Shown piece after piece: positions 1 to 11,586 of a stretch of DNA of 64,000 nucleotides. The stretch is taken from contig JALPQD010000917.1 of the NCBI GenBank assembly GCA_023101885.1, forward strand, positions 45,874-109,873. Direction: 5' to 3'. The notes beneath the pieces were generated by a model. That model did not search any database, was not told where the DNA came from, and saw only the letters and a list, made by a program, of their open reading frames with translations. The stretch is from Typhlomys cinereus. Taxonomy: Eukaryota > Chordata > Mammalia > Rodentia > Platacanthomyidae. Position 1 is the stretch's first letter. Every line of letters begins with the position of its first letter. Both the position numbers and the translations under genes were made by a program.

Positions 1-1168
1 TAGGATCCACCTATTAGGGAGTACATACGGTGCTTAATTTTCTGTGTCTGGGATACTCAACATAATTGTTTCTAATTCCATCCATTTCCCAGCAAATTTC
101 ATTAATTCATCATTTTGATGGCTAAGTAGTATTCCATTGTATACCACGTTTTCCTTATCCACCCATCAACTGTTGGGCATTTGGGTTAATTCCATGATTT
201 CGCTATTGTAAACGGTATTGTTATGAACATGGTCGTGTTTTTGCTATCAAGGTGAATTTTTGCTGTATGGAGGATTATTCCCAAAAGTGGAATAGCAGGG
301 TCATATGGAATTTCAATCTAACTTTTTAAAGATTCACCAGATGGCTCCCCAGAGTGGTTGTATAAGCCGGCATTCCCACCAGCAATGTAGGAGAGTTCCC
401 GTCTCGCCACATCCTCTTCAGCATTTGGTGGTGTTTGTATTTGGAATTTTGCCATCCTGACTATGGTAAGATGATATCTCAGGGAGTTTAACTTTGAATT
501 TCCTGATGGCTAAGGATGTGGAGCATTTTTTAAGATATTGTTAAACATGTCAAATTCATCCCTGGTAAAGTTTCTTTTTTTTTAAATTGGGCCATTTGTT
601 TCTTTGCACTCTGGATGATAGAGCTCTATCAGGTATGTGGTTAATGAAGATTTTCTCCCATTCTGTGTGTTACCTTTGTGCTCGAGTTACAGTATCTTTG
701 TCTAAACAGAAGCTCTTTAATTTTGTAAGATCCCATCTGTTGAGTGTTGGTTGTAGTTACTGTGCTATTGGATGCTGTTCTTTTTCCATTGGATTTTTTG
801 GGCCCCTTTGTCAAAGATCAAATGTCTGTAATTTTGTGAGCTTATATCTGGATCTACAACCCTTCTCCATTGATCTGTGTGTGTATTTTGGAGCCAGTAC
901 CAGGCTGTTTTTATAACTATGGATTTGGAGTATAGATTAAGGTTTGGTGTGGTGATACCTCCAGAAGTGTTTTTGTTACTCAGGATTGTTTTGCTATCCT
1001 GGGTTTTGTGCCCATAATTTTGAGATTGGTCAACTTCTTTAAAGAATTGCTTTGGGATTTTAATTGGTATAGCATTGAATCTGTATATTGCTTTTCTTAG
1101 GATGGTCATTTTTATGATATTGATTCTGCCAATCCAGGAACATGGGAGGTCTTTCCACCTTCTGTGAT
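1..1168 (-). mobile_element. L1-A, 3' half of ORF2 (antisense)
   Basis: This is the antisense of the C-terminal part of L1 ORF2, the endonuclease/reverse transcriptase that drives target-primed reverse transcription. The window begins at the ORF2 stop: the reverse complement of the first bases reads ggtggatccta, the same end (Gly-Gly-Ser-stop) seen in the other copies here. The frame is broken many times. An internal deletion lies near 772, where the text jumps about 150 bases relative to sister copies. The 3' UTR lies outside the window to the left. At about 1168 the L1 text stops at the edge of the ZNF639 retrocopy and resumes at 3151. Confidence 0.9.
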
Positions 1169-1169
1169 C

Positions 1170-3150
1170 TGGCAGACTCCACGGTGAGGCAAGATTTTGC
1201 TGTGGCTTGGGAGCTGGCGGCAGTCCTCCTGTCTCAGCTTCCCAAGAGACGAGCCCTCTCTCGTTGCTGCCATGTTTTTGCTCCGTAAAAAATATGTGGA
1301 AGAACGTTTCCTGCTTCCTACCCAGGACTGATCTGGAAGGAAGCAGGGTGGCCCTGATGGTGGAACCATGAAGACTGATGCTTGGTGCCCATCCATCAGA
1401 AGACAAGGGTTTCCTCTTTGGTTCTGTTACCAAAACTGAGTCTCTTCACCAATTAGAATGAGGTGGGCTCCTCATGGTATCGTGAGGGAGGAGAGCTCTG
1501 TTTCTCTCATGTGAACACGTACATCTCCTGCAGTGCGGTCAGACTCAGAACTCAGAAGCAGCAGGAAGAAGGAATACAGACACCTCAGCACTGGCACCTG
1601 TGGAAGACTCTGTTATTCACGTTCCTCACTACAGAATTAAGAACTACACCAAAGTGGAAAAGCTATGAATGAAAAAAGGAAAAGGAAGTCTTTAAACCCT
1701 TCTCATTATTCAGATTCCTCTGGAATAAGCCGAATTGCAGATGGATTCAATGGAATTTTTTCTGATCATTGTTACAGTGTCTGTTCTATGAGACATCCAG
1801 ACTTGAAATATTTTGACAACAAAGATGATGATTCTGACCCCGAGACAGCAAATGAGTTGCCCAACTTTACAGATGGAATCAAGGCCAGAAACCAAAACCA
1901 GAGCTATCTGACCCCCAGCCCTGTACTTAGAATTCTAGACCACACTGCTTTTGCTACAGAGAAGCCCCCTGATGTGGAAATTTGTGAGGAGGAGTGGGAT
2001 TCCCCTGATTCGATGCCTCAGCAAGTTCAGGATGAGGGTCCCGTGCCTGTGCATGCCAGAAGACGTGCCCATTGCGGTGGAGGTGCACGCCATCTCAGAG
2101 GACTACGACATTGAGACGAAGAACCACACCTCGGAGAGCCTCCCTGAGCCGCCTGCCAAGCCTTGAATGAGCCTGTTCAGTAGAAGTGGCCACTGCTGAG
2201 AGCCAGCAGCAGAGGGCTGTACAAGTGCGAGCTGTGCGCCTTCAACAGCAAATACTTCTCCGATCTCAAGCAGCACGTAATCTTGAAGCATAAGCGTGCT
2301 GACTCGTAAGCATGCCACGTGTGCAAGCAGAGCTTTGCCAGCAGCGCTGCTGCGGGAGCATGCCAAGCTGCATGAGGAGGACCCCTACATATGCTGGTAC
2401 TGCGACTACAGGACAGTGCTCCTGGAGAACATGAGCCAGCACGTCGCCGACACCCACTTCCAAAGAACACCTGTAGTGGTGCGAGCAGTGCGATGGGCAG
2501 TTCTCCTCCAGCAGCGAGCTCTACCTGTACTTCTAGGAGCACAGCTGCAATGAGCAGTACCTGTGGCAGTTCTGTGAACACGAGACCAACGACCCCAAGG
2601 ACCTGCACAGCCACGTGGTGAACGAGCATGCGTGCAAGCTCATTGAGCTGAGCCACAGGCACAGCAGTGGCCAGCAGGGCCGGTGCAACATGCTGAGCAA
2701 GATCACACAACTTCTTTGTGTGCCAGGTGTGTGGCTTCCGTAGCCCGCTGCACACCAACGTTAACAGGCACGTGGCCATAGAGCACACGACAATTGTCCC
2801 ACACGTGTCGATGAATGTGGGCGGGGCTTCTCGAGCATGCTGGAGTGCTGCAAACACTTCAGTGCGCATGTGGACAGAGGGGTCTACCTGTGTCAGTACT
2901 GTGAATACTGCACTGGCAAGATCGAAGACCTGAAGCTCCACCTAGATTTCAAGCATTCATCTGACCTGCCTCACAAGTGCACTGACTGTCTGATGCGGTT
3001 CAGAGATGAAAGGGAGCTGATCAGCCACCTCCCACTTCATGAGACTGCCTGACACCCCTCTCACGTCGGTATGCAAAATTATAAATTCATTTTGAGAAGT
3101 TAGACAGGCAACTGAACACAGGTGTCCCTTACTGCAAAAAATAAAAAAAA
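1170..3150 (+). pseudogene. ZNF639: Processed pseudogene of ZNF639 (ZASC1), C2H2 zinc-finger protein
   Basis: Intronless copy of a zinc-finger mRNA. The reading starts at an ATG at 1665 with MNEKRKRKSLNPSHYSDSSG, which I recognise as the start of ZNF639, followed by an acidic region and a series of C2H2 fingers. The last finger includes HKCTDCLMRFRDERELISHL and the stop is near 3050. Roughly 490 bases of 5' UTR-like sequence precede it, and a short A-rich tail lies at 3136-3150. The frame shifts near 2035-2060, stops occur at about 2164 and 2306, and further shifts fall between the fingers, so no full protein is possible. Functional ZNF639 is a nuclear DNA-binding factor of about 485 residues (family knowledge). 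The copy sits inside an L1. It was probably made by L1 machinery, since it has lost its introns and ends in an A-tail. No clear target-site duplication was found. Confidence 0.88.
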
Positions 3151-5820
3151 GTGGTGAGAGTGGACAGCCTCATTTAGTTCCTGATCGAAGTAGGAATGCT
3201 TCAAGTTTTTCCCCATTGAGTATAATCCTTGCTGTTGCCTTGTTGTATACAGCTTTTATTATATTGATAAAGGTTCCTTACATTCCAACTGTCTCTAGGC
3301 TTTTGATCATAAAAGGCTGTTGGATCTTGTCAAAAGTTTTTTCTGCATCTATCGAGAGTATGACGTGGTCTTGAATTTTGGTCTGGTTTATATGGTGAAT
3401 TATGTTTATTGATTTGCACATGTAGAACCAACCTTGTGTGCCTGGGATAAAGCCTACTTGATCTCCGTGAATGATCTTTTTGATATGTTCTTGAATCTGA
3501 TTTGCTAAGACTTTGTTGAGAATCTTTGCATCTGTGTTCATCAAAGAGATTGGCCTATAGTTTTCTTTTTTAAGTGCATGTTTACTAGGTTTTCGGATTA
3601 AGACAATATTAGCTTCATAGAAAGAATTTGGTAGTGTTCCTTCCTTTGCTATTTGATGGAACTGTTTAAGGAGTATTGGCGTTATTAGCTCCTTAAATAT
3701 CAGATAGAACTCGGTGGTAAATCCATCTGGTCCAGGACATTTTTTGGTGGGAATATGTGAGATTACTTCATTGATTTCCTCGTATGTTATAGGACTATTT
3801 AAATAATTCAAAATTTCCTGATTCAATTTAGGTAAGATGTGCTTACTTACGAATTTATCCACTTCTTTTGTATTGTCAAATTTCACGGAGTATAATTTTT
3901 TTTTTAATACATGAAAGATAGTTTTGCCAAGTATATCAGCCTGGATTGACATTTTTGCTCATTCAATACTTCAGGTATGTCTCTGCAAACTCGTCTTGCT
4001 TTTAATGTTTCCATTGAGAAGCCATTTGTTATTTTAACAGGTTTACCTTTAAAAGTTACTTGTTTTTTTTTTTTTCCCTTGCAGCTCTCAGCACCTTTTT
4101 TTTTTGTTTTGAATGTGGAGTGTTTTGAATATTATTTGCTGTGGCGAGTTTCTGTTTTGGTCATATCTGTTTGGGGTGTGGAATGCCTCTTGTGTTTGGA
4201 TGGGCCTCTTATTCTTTAGATGAGGGAAGATTTAATTTATGATAATTTCAAAAATTTCCTCAGGTGTGGTATTATGGGATTCTTGCTCTGGTATTCCATG
4301 AGTACACATGTTAGGCTTCTTCAGGGTGTCCCATATCTCTTGAATATTCCTCTCAAGTATATTTTGGCTTTAACAATCTTTTCTATTGAGCTGTTTCATA
4401 CTTCCACTTTATCTTCAAGATCTGAAATTCTATTTACTGCTTCATTGGTTCTGCTGATAAGACTCTCTCTTGAGTTGTGTTGAAGATAACGTCATTTAGT
4501 TCAATTTTAAACTCTGTCTGAGACTGATTTAACTACTCTGTTCGTATTTTTGTTTCTTGAACTGTTTTTCTCAATTCCTCCAGGTGTCTGTTGTGTTCTT
4601 GTTCAAAGTGGGTGATGCGGTTATTTAACTTCTCCTGGATTCCCTCGTTCATAGTATTGATCAGGGTAATGATTATGATTTGAAAGTCATTATCATGGGC
4701 CTGGCTTTCTTGGCTATTTTCTGTGTAGTGGTTCTGGTTGGGATCTATCTTTATGTGGTTAATTCTTTCTGTGGGAGATTTGTCTTCTTGTATTTTGTTT
4801 CTCATCGATCTGCACTTTGACTTGGGCATTGTTGTTTTTTTTCTCTTAAGACCTTTAAGTTTCTGTATGTTGGGGCTGGAGAGGTGGCTCAGGAGTTAAG
4901 CCTCTGCCTTGTAGGCAGAAGGTCCTGAGTTCAGATCCTGAATCCCTGTATTGACGCCAGGATGAAGCGGGGGTGGCCAGTGTTTCTGGTCCTGGTAAGG
5001 CAGAGCCTGTGAATCCCAGGGCAGAGTAAACGAAGAAGAGGTGGAGGTGGTCCATGGTGGTTCCTGAATTTGCCCATGCTTCTACACACACACACACATA
5101 CATACATATGTATACACACATGCACAATTGAATAAAAAAAGTTTCTGTATGTTTTTGACTCACCTGATTTAGTTGTTATTACTACTCTTGGGCAGTTATT
5201 ACTAGTGTTTGCCTTGGAGTCGGGAACATTTTTCTGTTGTTATTTCCTAGATGATGCTATTAAACTGTTAGTACATCAATTAAATCATGTTTAGTTGATA
5301 GGGGTTGAATATTAGTATGGTAGTGCAAGTTTACGATTTAGTACATTGGTGATATGTAAGGGTGAGTGGTATAATCCCTGAGGTTGTATATATTTTTGGG
5401 GTGGTTGCATGGAAAAGTTAATCTACAGAGATTAATACTAGAAAGGAGCAATATGGTAAAAAAGAGGTTTACTTATCTTTGTATTGGATGTGAAGAATCT
5501 CTCCCATGTGATAGGATGATTTTTAGAGGACGTCAGATATATGGCCTTTGTCCACTATGGCTTTGCTTGAGCTTCCTTTGCATTCTGTTGAATTCTGAAG
5601 AACAGTATTTCCTACCTGGACTGTGAGTGAGAGTCCTGGGTGGGCCAGAGGGGCAGAGAGGTTGATGGCAATGGCACAGCTCTTCTCTTGCGTCCTGTGG
5701 CATAGCCTAATGGTTCACCTAAGCTCATGGCAGCCTGGGTGCTGCTCAGGCTGGCTGGTGGGAGAAGCTGGGCTGAGCGGGTATCCTGGAGTCTGGTGAA
5801 ACTTACCTGGGGAGGAGGAT
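3151..5820 (-). mobile_element. L1-A continued: ORF2 RT region, ORF1 and 5' UTR (antisense)
   Basis: Continuation of the minus-strand L1 beyond the ZNF639 retrocopy. 3278-3910 is the antisense of the ORF2 reverse-transcriptase N-terminal half (it encodes [18 protein letters not shown] text). At about 3910 the text jumps directly from ORF2 into the C-terminal part of ORF1, so the ORF2 endonuclease domain and the ORF1 tail are deleted. 3915-4860 is ORF1, the coiled-coil RNA-binding protein. 5160-5620 is AT-rich 5' UTR. 5625-5820 matches the roughly 205 bp GC-rich promoter monomer seen in other copies. About 390 bases expected between 1168 and 3151 are absent. A SINE interrupts the 5' UTR at 4872-5138. 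Confidence 0.85.
4872..5138 (+). mobile_element. B2-like tRNA-derived SINE, full length
   Basis: A 267 bp SINE inserted into L1-A. The head (ggggctggagaggtggctca) contains a tRNA-like A box, and the segment around 4920-4940 (cctgagttcagatcc) fits a B box, so RNA polymerase III transcription is expected for the family. The body is GC-rich and the end is a CA/TA-rich run followed by ttgaataaaaaaa. It is flanked by a perfect 15 bp target-site duplication, aagtttctgtatgtt, at 4857-4871 and 5139-5153, so it was mobilised by L1. The head resembles rodent B2 but the body differs from murine B2. I cannot name the subfamily. Confidence 0.85.
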
Positions 5821-6249
5821 TGTGAGCAAGCATCCTGTCACAATGACAAATCTCACCTATATATGATGGACCCAAAAGAATTCTACAATGCTTATTAACT
5901 CCCAAAAGGCTCGCATACAACAAGATCTCAACATGGAGAATGTTAGCATTAAAGACATTCAGGGCAAAAAAACCTTTAGTGCACAAGGTTCATATTCTTT
6001 GGTTGCAGTGTGGTTAGTGTTACATGTGTAATGATCGATGCACTTAATTTCCAGCCTGCCATACTCAAAGCACCAATTTAACCTGGGAGTGCTTTTTGCC
6101 ATGATGGAGATCAACAGGAACTTTAGTATTTTGCCCGATGTTTCTTTGGCATTTATATATTTTAGGGAACATTGTGATATCACAATGGCTTTCTCGATAA
6201 GCTTCCTTTGCTATTAAACTCTGCAAAGATTCTTCCCAACTGCACCTAC
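5821..6249. other. Spacer between two head-to-head L1 5' ends, nothing recognised
   Basis: About 430 bases of moderately AT-rich sequence between the 5' UTR of the minus-strand L1-A and the 5' UTR of the plus-strand L1-B. No coding feature, RNA gene or repeat family was recognised. Open frames on the minus strand (up to 74 codons) show no familiar motif and are probably chance. Confidence 0.5.
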
Positions 6250-7560
6250 AAAAAATAAACATGTCCTCCTGCCTGGGACACAGACCAAGCCAGACACTCC
6301 ATTCCTCAGATAAGGCCCCTAGATCATTCCCCAGGCTCAGGTCACCTGCTCATCCTACCGGGTCAACCTACCAGCAAGCCGGAGCTGTAGGCAGTCTGTT
6401 CTGGTGCTGGGGAAGGTCCTTATGACACGGCCCAGGTCCCAGGTGATTTGCTTGCCAAACTAGACACCCTCTTCTCCTGCCAGAGATCAGACCAGGCCAG
6501 ACTCCCTGGCCCTCAGAATTCAACAGAATTCAGAGAAAACCCAAGCAAAGCTCTAGGGAACAAACACCATACATCTGAAGTCCTGTAAAATCATCCCATG
6601 ACAAGGGATTCATCATATACAGCTCAAACATAAGTAAACCCTTTTTACCATTTTGTTCCTTTTACTTATTAGTCACTGTAATTTAACTTTTCTGTAAAGC
6701 CACCCCCAAATGCATACAACATCAGGAACTATACCATTTCCCTCAAATATCACCAAGGCAATAAATCAAAAAAGTGCATTACCATAAGAATCTTCACTCC
6801 CTGTCTACTAAACCTGACTTAATTGATTAACAAACAGTCTAATAGTCTCATCTAGAAAATACCACCAACACAAGACAAGTGTACCCAACTCCAAGGCAAA
6901 CACTAGTAATAGCTGCTCAAGGGTAGCAATACCATCTAACTCAGTTCAGTCAAAAACACTCAGAAACAAAAAGGTCTTAAAAGATTAAAAAAAACAATGC
7001 CCAAGTCACAGTGCAAATCCATGAGAAACAAAAGCCAAGACGACAAATCTCCCACCGAAACGAATTAACCACATAATGATAGATTCCAACCAGAACAAAC
7101 TCACAGAAAATAGCCAAGAAACCATACCCAAGGTAATGATTTTCAAAGCCTGATCTTTATCATTATCAATACTCTGAAAGAGAAATCAGAGAGATGTTAA
7201 ATAACCACATCAACCACTTTGAACAGGAACACAACAGGCAATTGGAGGAGTTGACAAAAATGGTTCAAGAAACAAAAACAGGCATAGAGCAGTTAAAAAC
7301 AATCTCAGGCAGAGTATAAAATTGAGGAAAAAGACAAGTTATGTTCAACCCAGAACAAAACAGAATCTTATCAATAGAACCAATGAAGAAGAAAATAGAA
7401 TATCAGATCTTGAAGACAAAATGGAAAGAATAACCAGCTCAATGGAAGAGGTTGTTAAAGCCAAAAGATACTTGAGAGGAATATGCAAGAGATACAGAAA
7501 ACCCTGCAGCAGCTTGACATGCACATGCATGGAATATCAGAAGTAGAATCCCAAAATACC
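6250..7560 (+). mobile_element. L1-B, 5' UTR and 5' half of ORF1
   Basis: Plus-strand L1 start. 6250-6515 is the GC-rich promoter-like monomer region, 6517-6995 the AT-rich remainder of the 5' UTR, and 6999-7560 the N-terminal part of ORF1, beginning with a MPKSQCKSMRNK-like start and running into the coiled-coil segment (7322-7546 encodes NRTNEEENRISDLEDKMER). The frame is broken. The element stops in ORF1 at about 7560 and 5' UTR sequence starts again at 7565. L1 insertions normally lose their 5' end, not their 3' end, so a later rearrangement is likely. Confidence 0.82.
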
Positions 7561-7564
7561 ACCA

Positions 7565-8192
7565 AGGACACACTGCTCCTCAGAATTCAACATAGTCTGA
7601 ATAAACCCAAGCAACAAGCTCTAGAAAGCAAACATCATACATCTGAAATCCTCTAAAATCATCCAATCATATGGGAGAGATTCTTCACATTCAGCTCAAA
7701 GATAAGTAAACCCCTTTTTACCATCATGTTCCTTCAATTATTAGTCACTGTAGTTTAACTTTTTCATATAGCCACCCCAAAATGTAACAACTTCAGGGAC
7801 TATACCAATCACCCTCACATATCACCAAGGTACTAAATCATAAAAGTGAACTACTATACTAATCTTCACTCCTTGTCTACTAAACCTGACTTAATTGATG
7901 TACTAACAGTCTAAAAGCCTCATCTAGGAAATAAGAACAATATCAGAAAAGTGTACCCAACTCCAAGGCAAACACAGGTAAAAATTGCTCCAGAGTAGTA
8001 ATACTAATTCAGTTCAGTCAAAAACACACAGAAACGAAAAGAAGGTCTTAACAGATAAAACAAAAATGTCCATGTCACAGAGCAAATCCATGAGAAACAA
8101 AATCCAAGACAACAAATCTCCTACCAAATGAATTAACCTTATAATGATAGATTCCAACCAGAATAAATTCACCGAAAGTAGCCAAGAAAGCC
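7565..8192 (+). mobile_element. L1-C, 5' UTR remainder and start of ORF1
   Basis: Second copy of the L1 5' UTR (7565-8065) followed by the first codons of ORF1 (8066-8192). It matches 6517-7120 at an offset of about 1.06 kb with visible divergence. ORF1 is cut at about 8192, where the text switches to an L1 3' UTR, and resumes only at the start of ORF2 near 8728. Most of ORF1 is therefore missing from this copy. Confidence 0.82.
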
Positions 8193-8728
8193 AGGCCCAT
8201 CCCAAAGCTCAGGGACATTTGCGGAAGAGGGGGCAGTAAGATTGTAAGAGCCTAAAGATAGAGAGGAGAAATGATATGCAAGATACTCCATACATGTTAG
8301 GGGTGGAGTAATCATAATAGGTCTTTGCATGACTTTCACAATGACTAACATGTCATTGACCCCGCAAAGCCTAGCATGGATCCACACGGTCTAAGATCCT
8401 TAGAGGCAAGGGATTAACAGTCACAATAGTGTTCCTATATGAAAGGAGAACACAAAAAAGAGCTCTAGACAATGCTACTGAGTCCTTACACCTCATCAGA
8501 GAGGAGGACCCAGAGGTAAGTCTGATAGGCACACTAAAGGATGCTCCAGGAATGGGAGGGGGGTTAATGGGAGAAAGGGAATGAAGTGGGGAAAGGAAGG
8601 GAAAAAGGGAGGAGGGAGCAAGGGCATCCAGGGATGGGTGGAGGGAGGGAAGGAAATGGGGAACCTATCAAGTTCATATAAGTGGAAAAAATAAATTTAA
8701 AAAATAAATAAATAAAAAATAAAAGTAA
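8193..8728 (+). mobile_element. 5'-truncated L1 3' UTR inserted in L1-C
   Basis: An isolated L1 3' end: conserved 3' UTR text, then a purine-rich G tract (8550-8665), then acctatcaagttcatataag and an A-rich tail of aataaa repeats at 8690-8728. It lies between the ORF1 start and the ORF2 start of L1-C. No target-site duplication is evident, since the host ORF1 sequence on the left has been lost. Confidence 0.82.
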
Positions 8729-9196
8729 TTTATCCATTATAACATTAAATGTCAATGGAATTAACTAACCAATCAAAAGACACAGATTACAAACTTGGAT
8801 TAGAAATCACAACCCATCAATTTGTTGCCTTCAGGAAACTCATGTCACCACAAAAGACAGGCACATCCTAAAAATAAAAAGCTGGTACAAACTCTGCAAG
8901 CTAATGGAACCAGGAAACAGGCAGGGTAGCCATTATGCTATTGGACAAAGTGGACTTCAAACCAAAAAAATCATAAGAGACACAGATGAATACCACATTT
9001 TAGTCACAGGTACAATTCACCAGAAGACTTCACAATACTGAACATATATGCGCATAGTATGGGCTCCTCCACATTCATTAAGCAAATGTTATAGAGTCTA
9101 AAGCAAAAAAATCAACCCCCAAACGATAATTTTTGGGAATGTCAATACCACCCTCTCAACATGCGATAGATGCACAGGTCAAAAACTTAACAGAGA
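8729..9196 (+). mobile_element. L1-C ORF2, endonuclease N-terminus
   Basis: Start of ORF2. The first residues decode as a TLNVNGI-like strand followed by NHNPSICCLQETH-type text, which is the beginning of the apurinic-endonuclease-like domain of L1 ORF2. Stops and small indels break the frame. It is interrupted at 9196 by a solo LTR and resumes at 9593. Confidence 0.8.
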
Positions 9197-9592
9197 TGTA
9201 ACACTCTCGGGGGCCCACAGAGAGCCTTGGGGGTGGGGATAAGCTTGGGTGAAGTCAAGGACATAGACTCCGGGAGTCAGGTGAGTAGCAACAGCAGGCT
9301 CTCAGGCTTGCAGCCTGGCTCGTTTATTGTATGGGGCAGCCTATATATCCCACCCAAAATCCCATAAGTCCAGCGTGAGGTTTGCTGAGTCATCCTGACC
9401 GGATTGGTCCTCTCATCCAGGCAGTTTGGTGTCAGCACCAGGCATGGCAGCAGGTGTAGCTTGGGGAAGTTTCATTCCCGCATGCAGCCCATATAGATCA
9501 TCCCTGAGTGGCATGCTTCCCAGGTGGAGGTATTGTAGGTAATGGTTGATCAGAGACCTTAATTCAGGCCTGCCTGGTCTGTTCCTTCTACA
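9197..9592 (-). mobile_element. Solo LTR of a class II (ERVK/IAP-like) retrovirus
   Basis: A 396 bp block that is not L1. It begins tgtaacactctcggg and ends ccttctaca on the plus strand, giving TG...CA ends. It is flanked by a perfect 6 bp target-site duplication, cagaga, at 9191-9196 and 9593-9598, and the L1 text is continuous once LTR and duplication are removed. On the minus strand a TATA-like tatata lies at 9342-9347 and an AATAAA at 9323-9328, which sets the orientation. A 6 bp duplication is typical of class II elements. The IAP-like assignment rests on overall look and is tentative. The proviral body is absent, as after LTR-LTR recombination. Confidence 0.8.
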
Positions 9593-11535
9593 CAGAGACA
9601 CATTGGAACTTAATCAAACTCTTACTGAAATGGAACTTACAGATCTTTATCAAATTTTTCATCCATGCACCAAAGAATACACATTTTTCTCAGCAGGACA
9701 TGGAACTTTCTTCAAAATAGACTACATATTGGGCCACAAAATGAATCACCACATATAGAGGAAATGTGAAATTCTAGCCTGTACCTTATCAGACCACCAT
9801 GGTCTAAAGCTTGACATCTGCAAGACAACAAACAAAAGAAAATACACTAATTCCTGGAAACTAAACAATATGATGCTGAATGGGAATTGGATTTAGGAAG
9901 AAATTATAAAGGAAACGCAAGATTTCCTAGAAACGAATATTAACACCTTATTAAAATCTTTGGGACACAATGAAAGCTGTGCAAAAAAGTAAGTTTATAC
10001 CTATTAATGCTTATATCAAAAAATAGAAACATCACAAATAAATAACTTGACAATACAGCTTAAATCTTTAGAGACAAAACAGCAATGCAATCCCAAAAGC
10101 AGTAGAAGAGAGGACATTGGCAAAATTAGGGGAGTAATATCTGAAATTGAGATAAGGAAAATGATACAGAGAATCATCCATTCAAAAAGCTGGTTCTTTG
10201 AAAAAAATCAATAAGATTGATACACTCTTAGCTAAATTAATGAATAACAAGAGAGATAAAACCCAAGTTATCAAAATTAGAAATGAAAAAGGGCTTATCA
10301 CTACAGATAGACAAGAAATTCAGATAATTATATTGTCTTATTTCAAAAACTTATACTCCGTGAAATTTGATAACACAAAAGAATGGATGGATTCCTAAGT
10401 AAGCACAACTTACCTAAATTGAATCCGGGAATTTCAAATTATTTAAATAGTCCTATAACATATGAGGAAATCAATGAAGTAATCTTGAATCTTCCAAGAA
10501 AAAATGTCCTGGACAAGATGGATTTAGCACAGAGTTCTACAAGATATTTAAGGAACAAATTACACCAATACTCCTTAAACTGTTCCATCAAATAGCCAAG
10601 GAAGGAACAGTACTAAATTCATTCTATGGAGTTAATAATATCTCAATCCCAAAATCTAATAAAGATACACTTAAAAAAGAAAACTATAGGCCGATCTCTT
10701 TGATGAACACAGATGCAAAGATTCTCAACAAAGTCTTAGCAAATTGGATTCAAAAACATATCAAAAAGATCATTTACAGTAATCAAGTAGGCTTTATCTC
10801 AGGCACACAAGGTTGGTTCAACATACGCAAATCAATAAATGTAAATTACCATAAAACCAGTCCAAAATTCAAGACCACCTGGTACTCTCTATAGATGCTG
10901 AAAAAGCTTTGTACAAGATCCAACAGCCTTTTATGATCAAAACCCTAGAGACAGTAGGAATGGAAGGAACCTTTATCAATATAATAAAAGCTGTATACAA
11001 CAAGCCAACAGCAAGAATTATACTCAATGGGGAAAAACTTGAAGCAGTCCCACTTACATCAGGAAGTAGACAAGGCTGTCTACTCTCACCACTTCTATTC
11101 AATATTGTACTTGAAGTCTGAGCTGAAGCCATAAGACAAGAAAGGTAGATGAAAGGGATACAAATCAGCAAGGAAGAAGTCAAGTTTTCTCTGTTTGCAG
11201 ATAACATGATTGTATACCTGAGTGATCCCATAAACTCTACCAGGAAACTTCTGGAACTAATACAGAAGTTCAGCAGAGTGGCAGGATACAAAATAAATTG
11301 TATGCCCAGGATGAAAGAAGTGAAAAAAGCCCGAAGAGAAACAAAATCAAAAAGGCAACCCATGGAATGTGAGAAAATCTTCACTAACCACATATCTGAT
11401 AGAGCTTTATTATCCAGAGTACACAAAGAACTTAGAAAACTAAACACCAACGAAACAAATTGGCCAATTAAAAAATGGGCCTTAGGAGGAGATGGAGGCG
11501 GTCCATGGTGGATCCCGAATTCATCCGTGGTTCTA

Positions 11536-11586
<51 letters not shown>

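Noticed and set aside
587..1433. Open frames of 109 and 222 codons on both strands at the left edge
   Set aside because: They are L1 ORF2 antisense and sense shadows, with the minus frame running from the ZNF639 5' UTR into L1. Not a separate gene.
2177..2941. 254-codon minus-strand open frame
   Set aside because: It lies antisense to the zinc-finger retrocopy. GC-rich finger codons leave the opposite strand free of stops. No motif of its own.
4872..4950. tRNA gene candidate (A and B boxes)
   Set aside because: The boxes belong to the tRNA-derived SINE head. The sequence does not fold into a full tRNA and the repeat recurs at 48564, 25222 and 58020.
5959..6262. Minus-strand open frames in the spacer between the head-to-head L1s
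   Set aside because: Under 75 codons each, no recognisable motif, AT-rich. Probably chance.
11538..11584. (CA)n and other short repeats as a possible CRISPR array or satellite
   Set aside because: They are simple microsatellites at SINE ends. No spacer-repeat pattern exists in the window.
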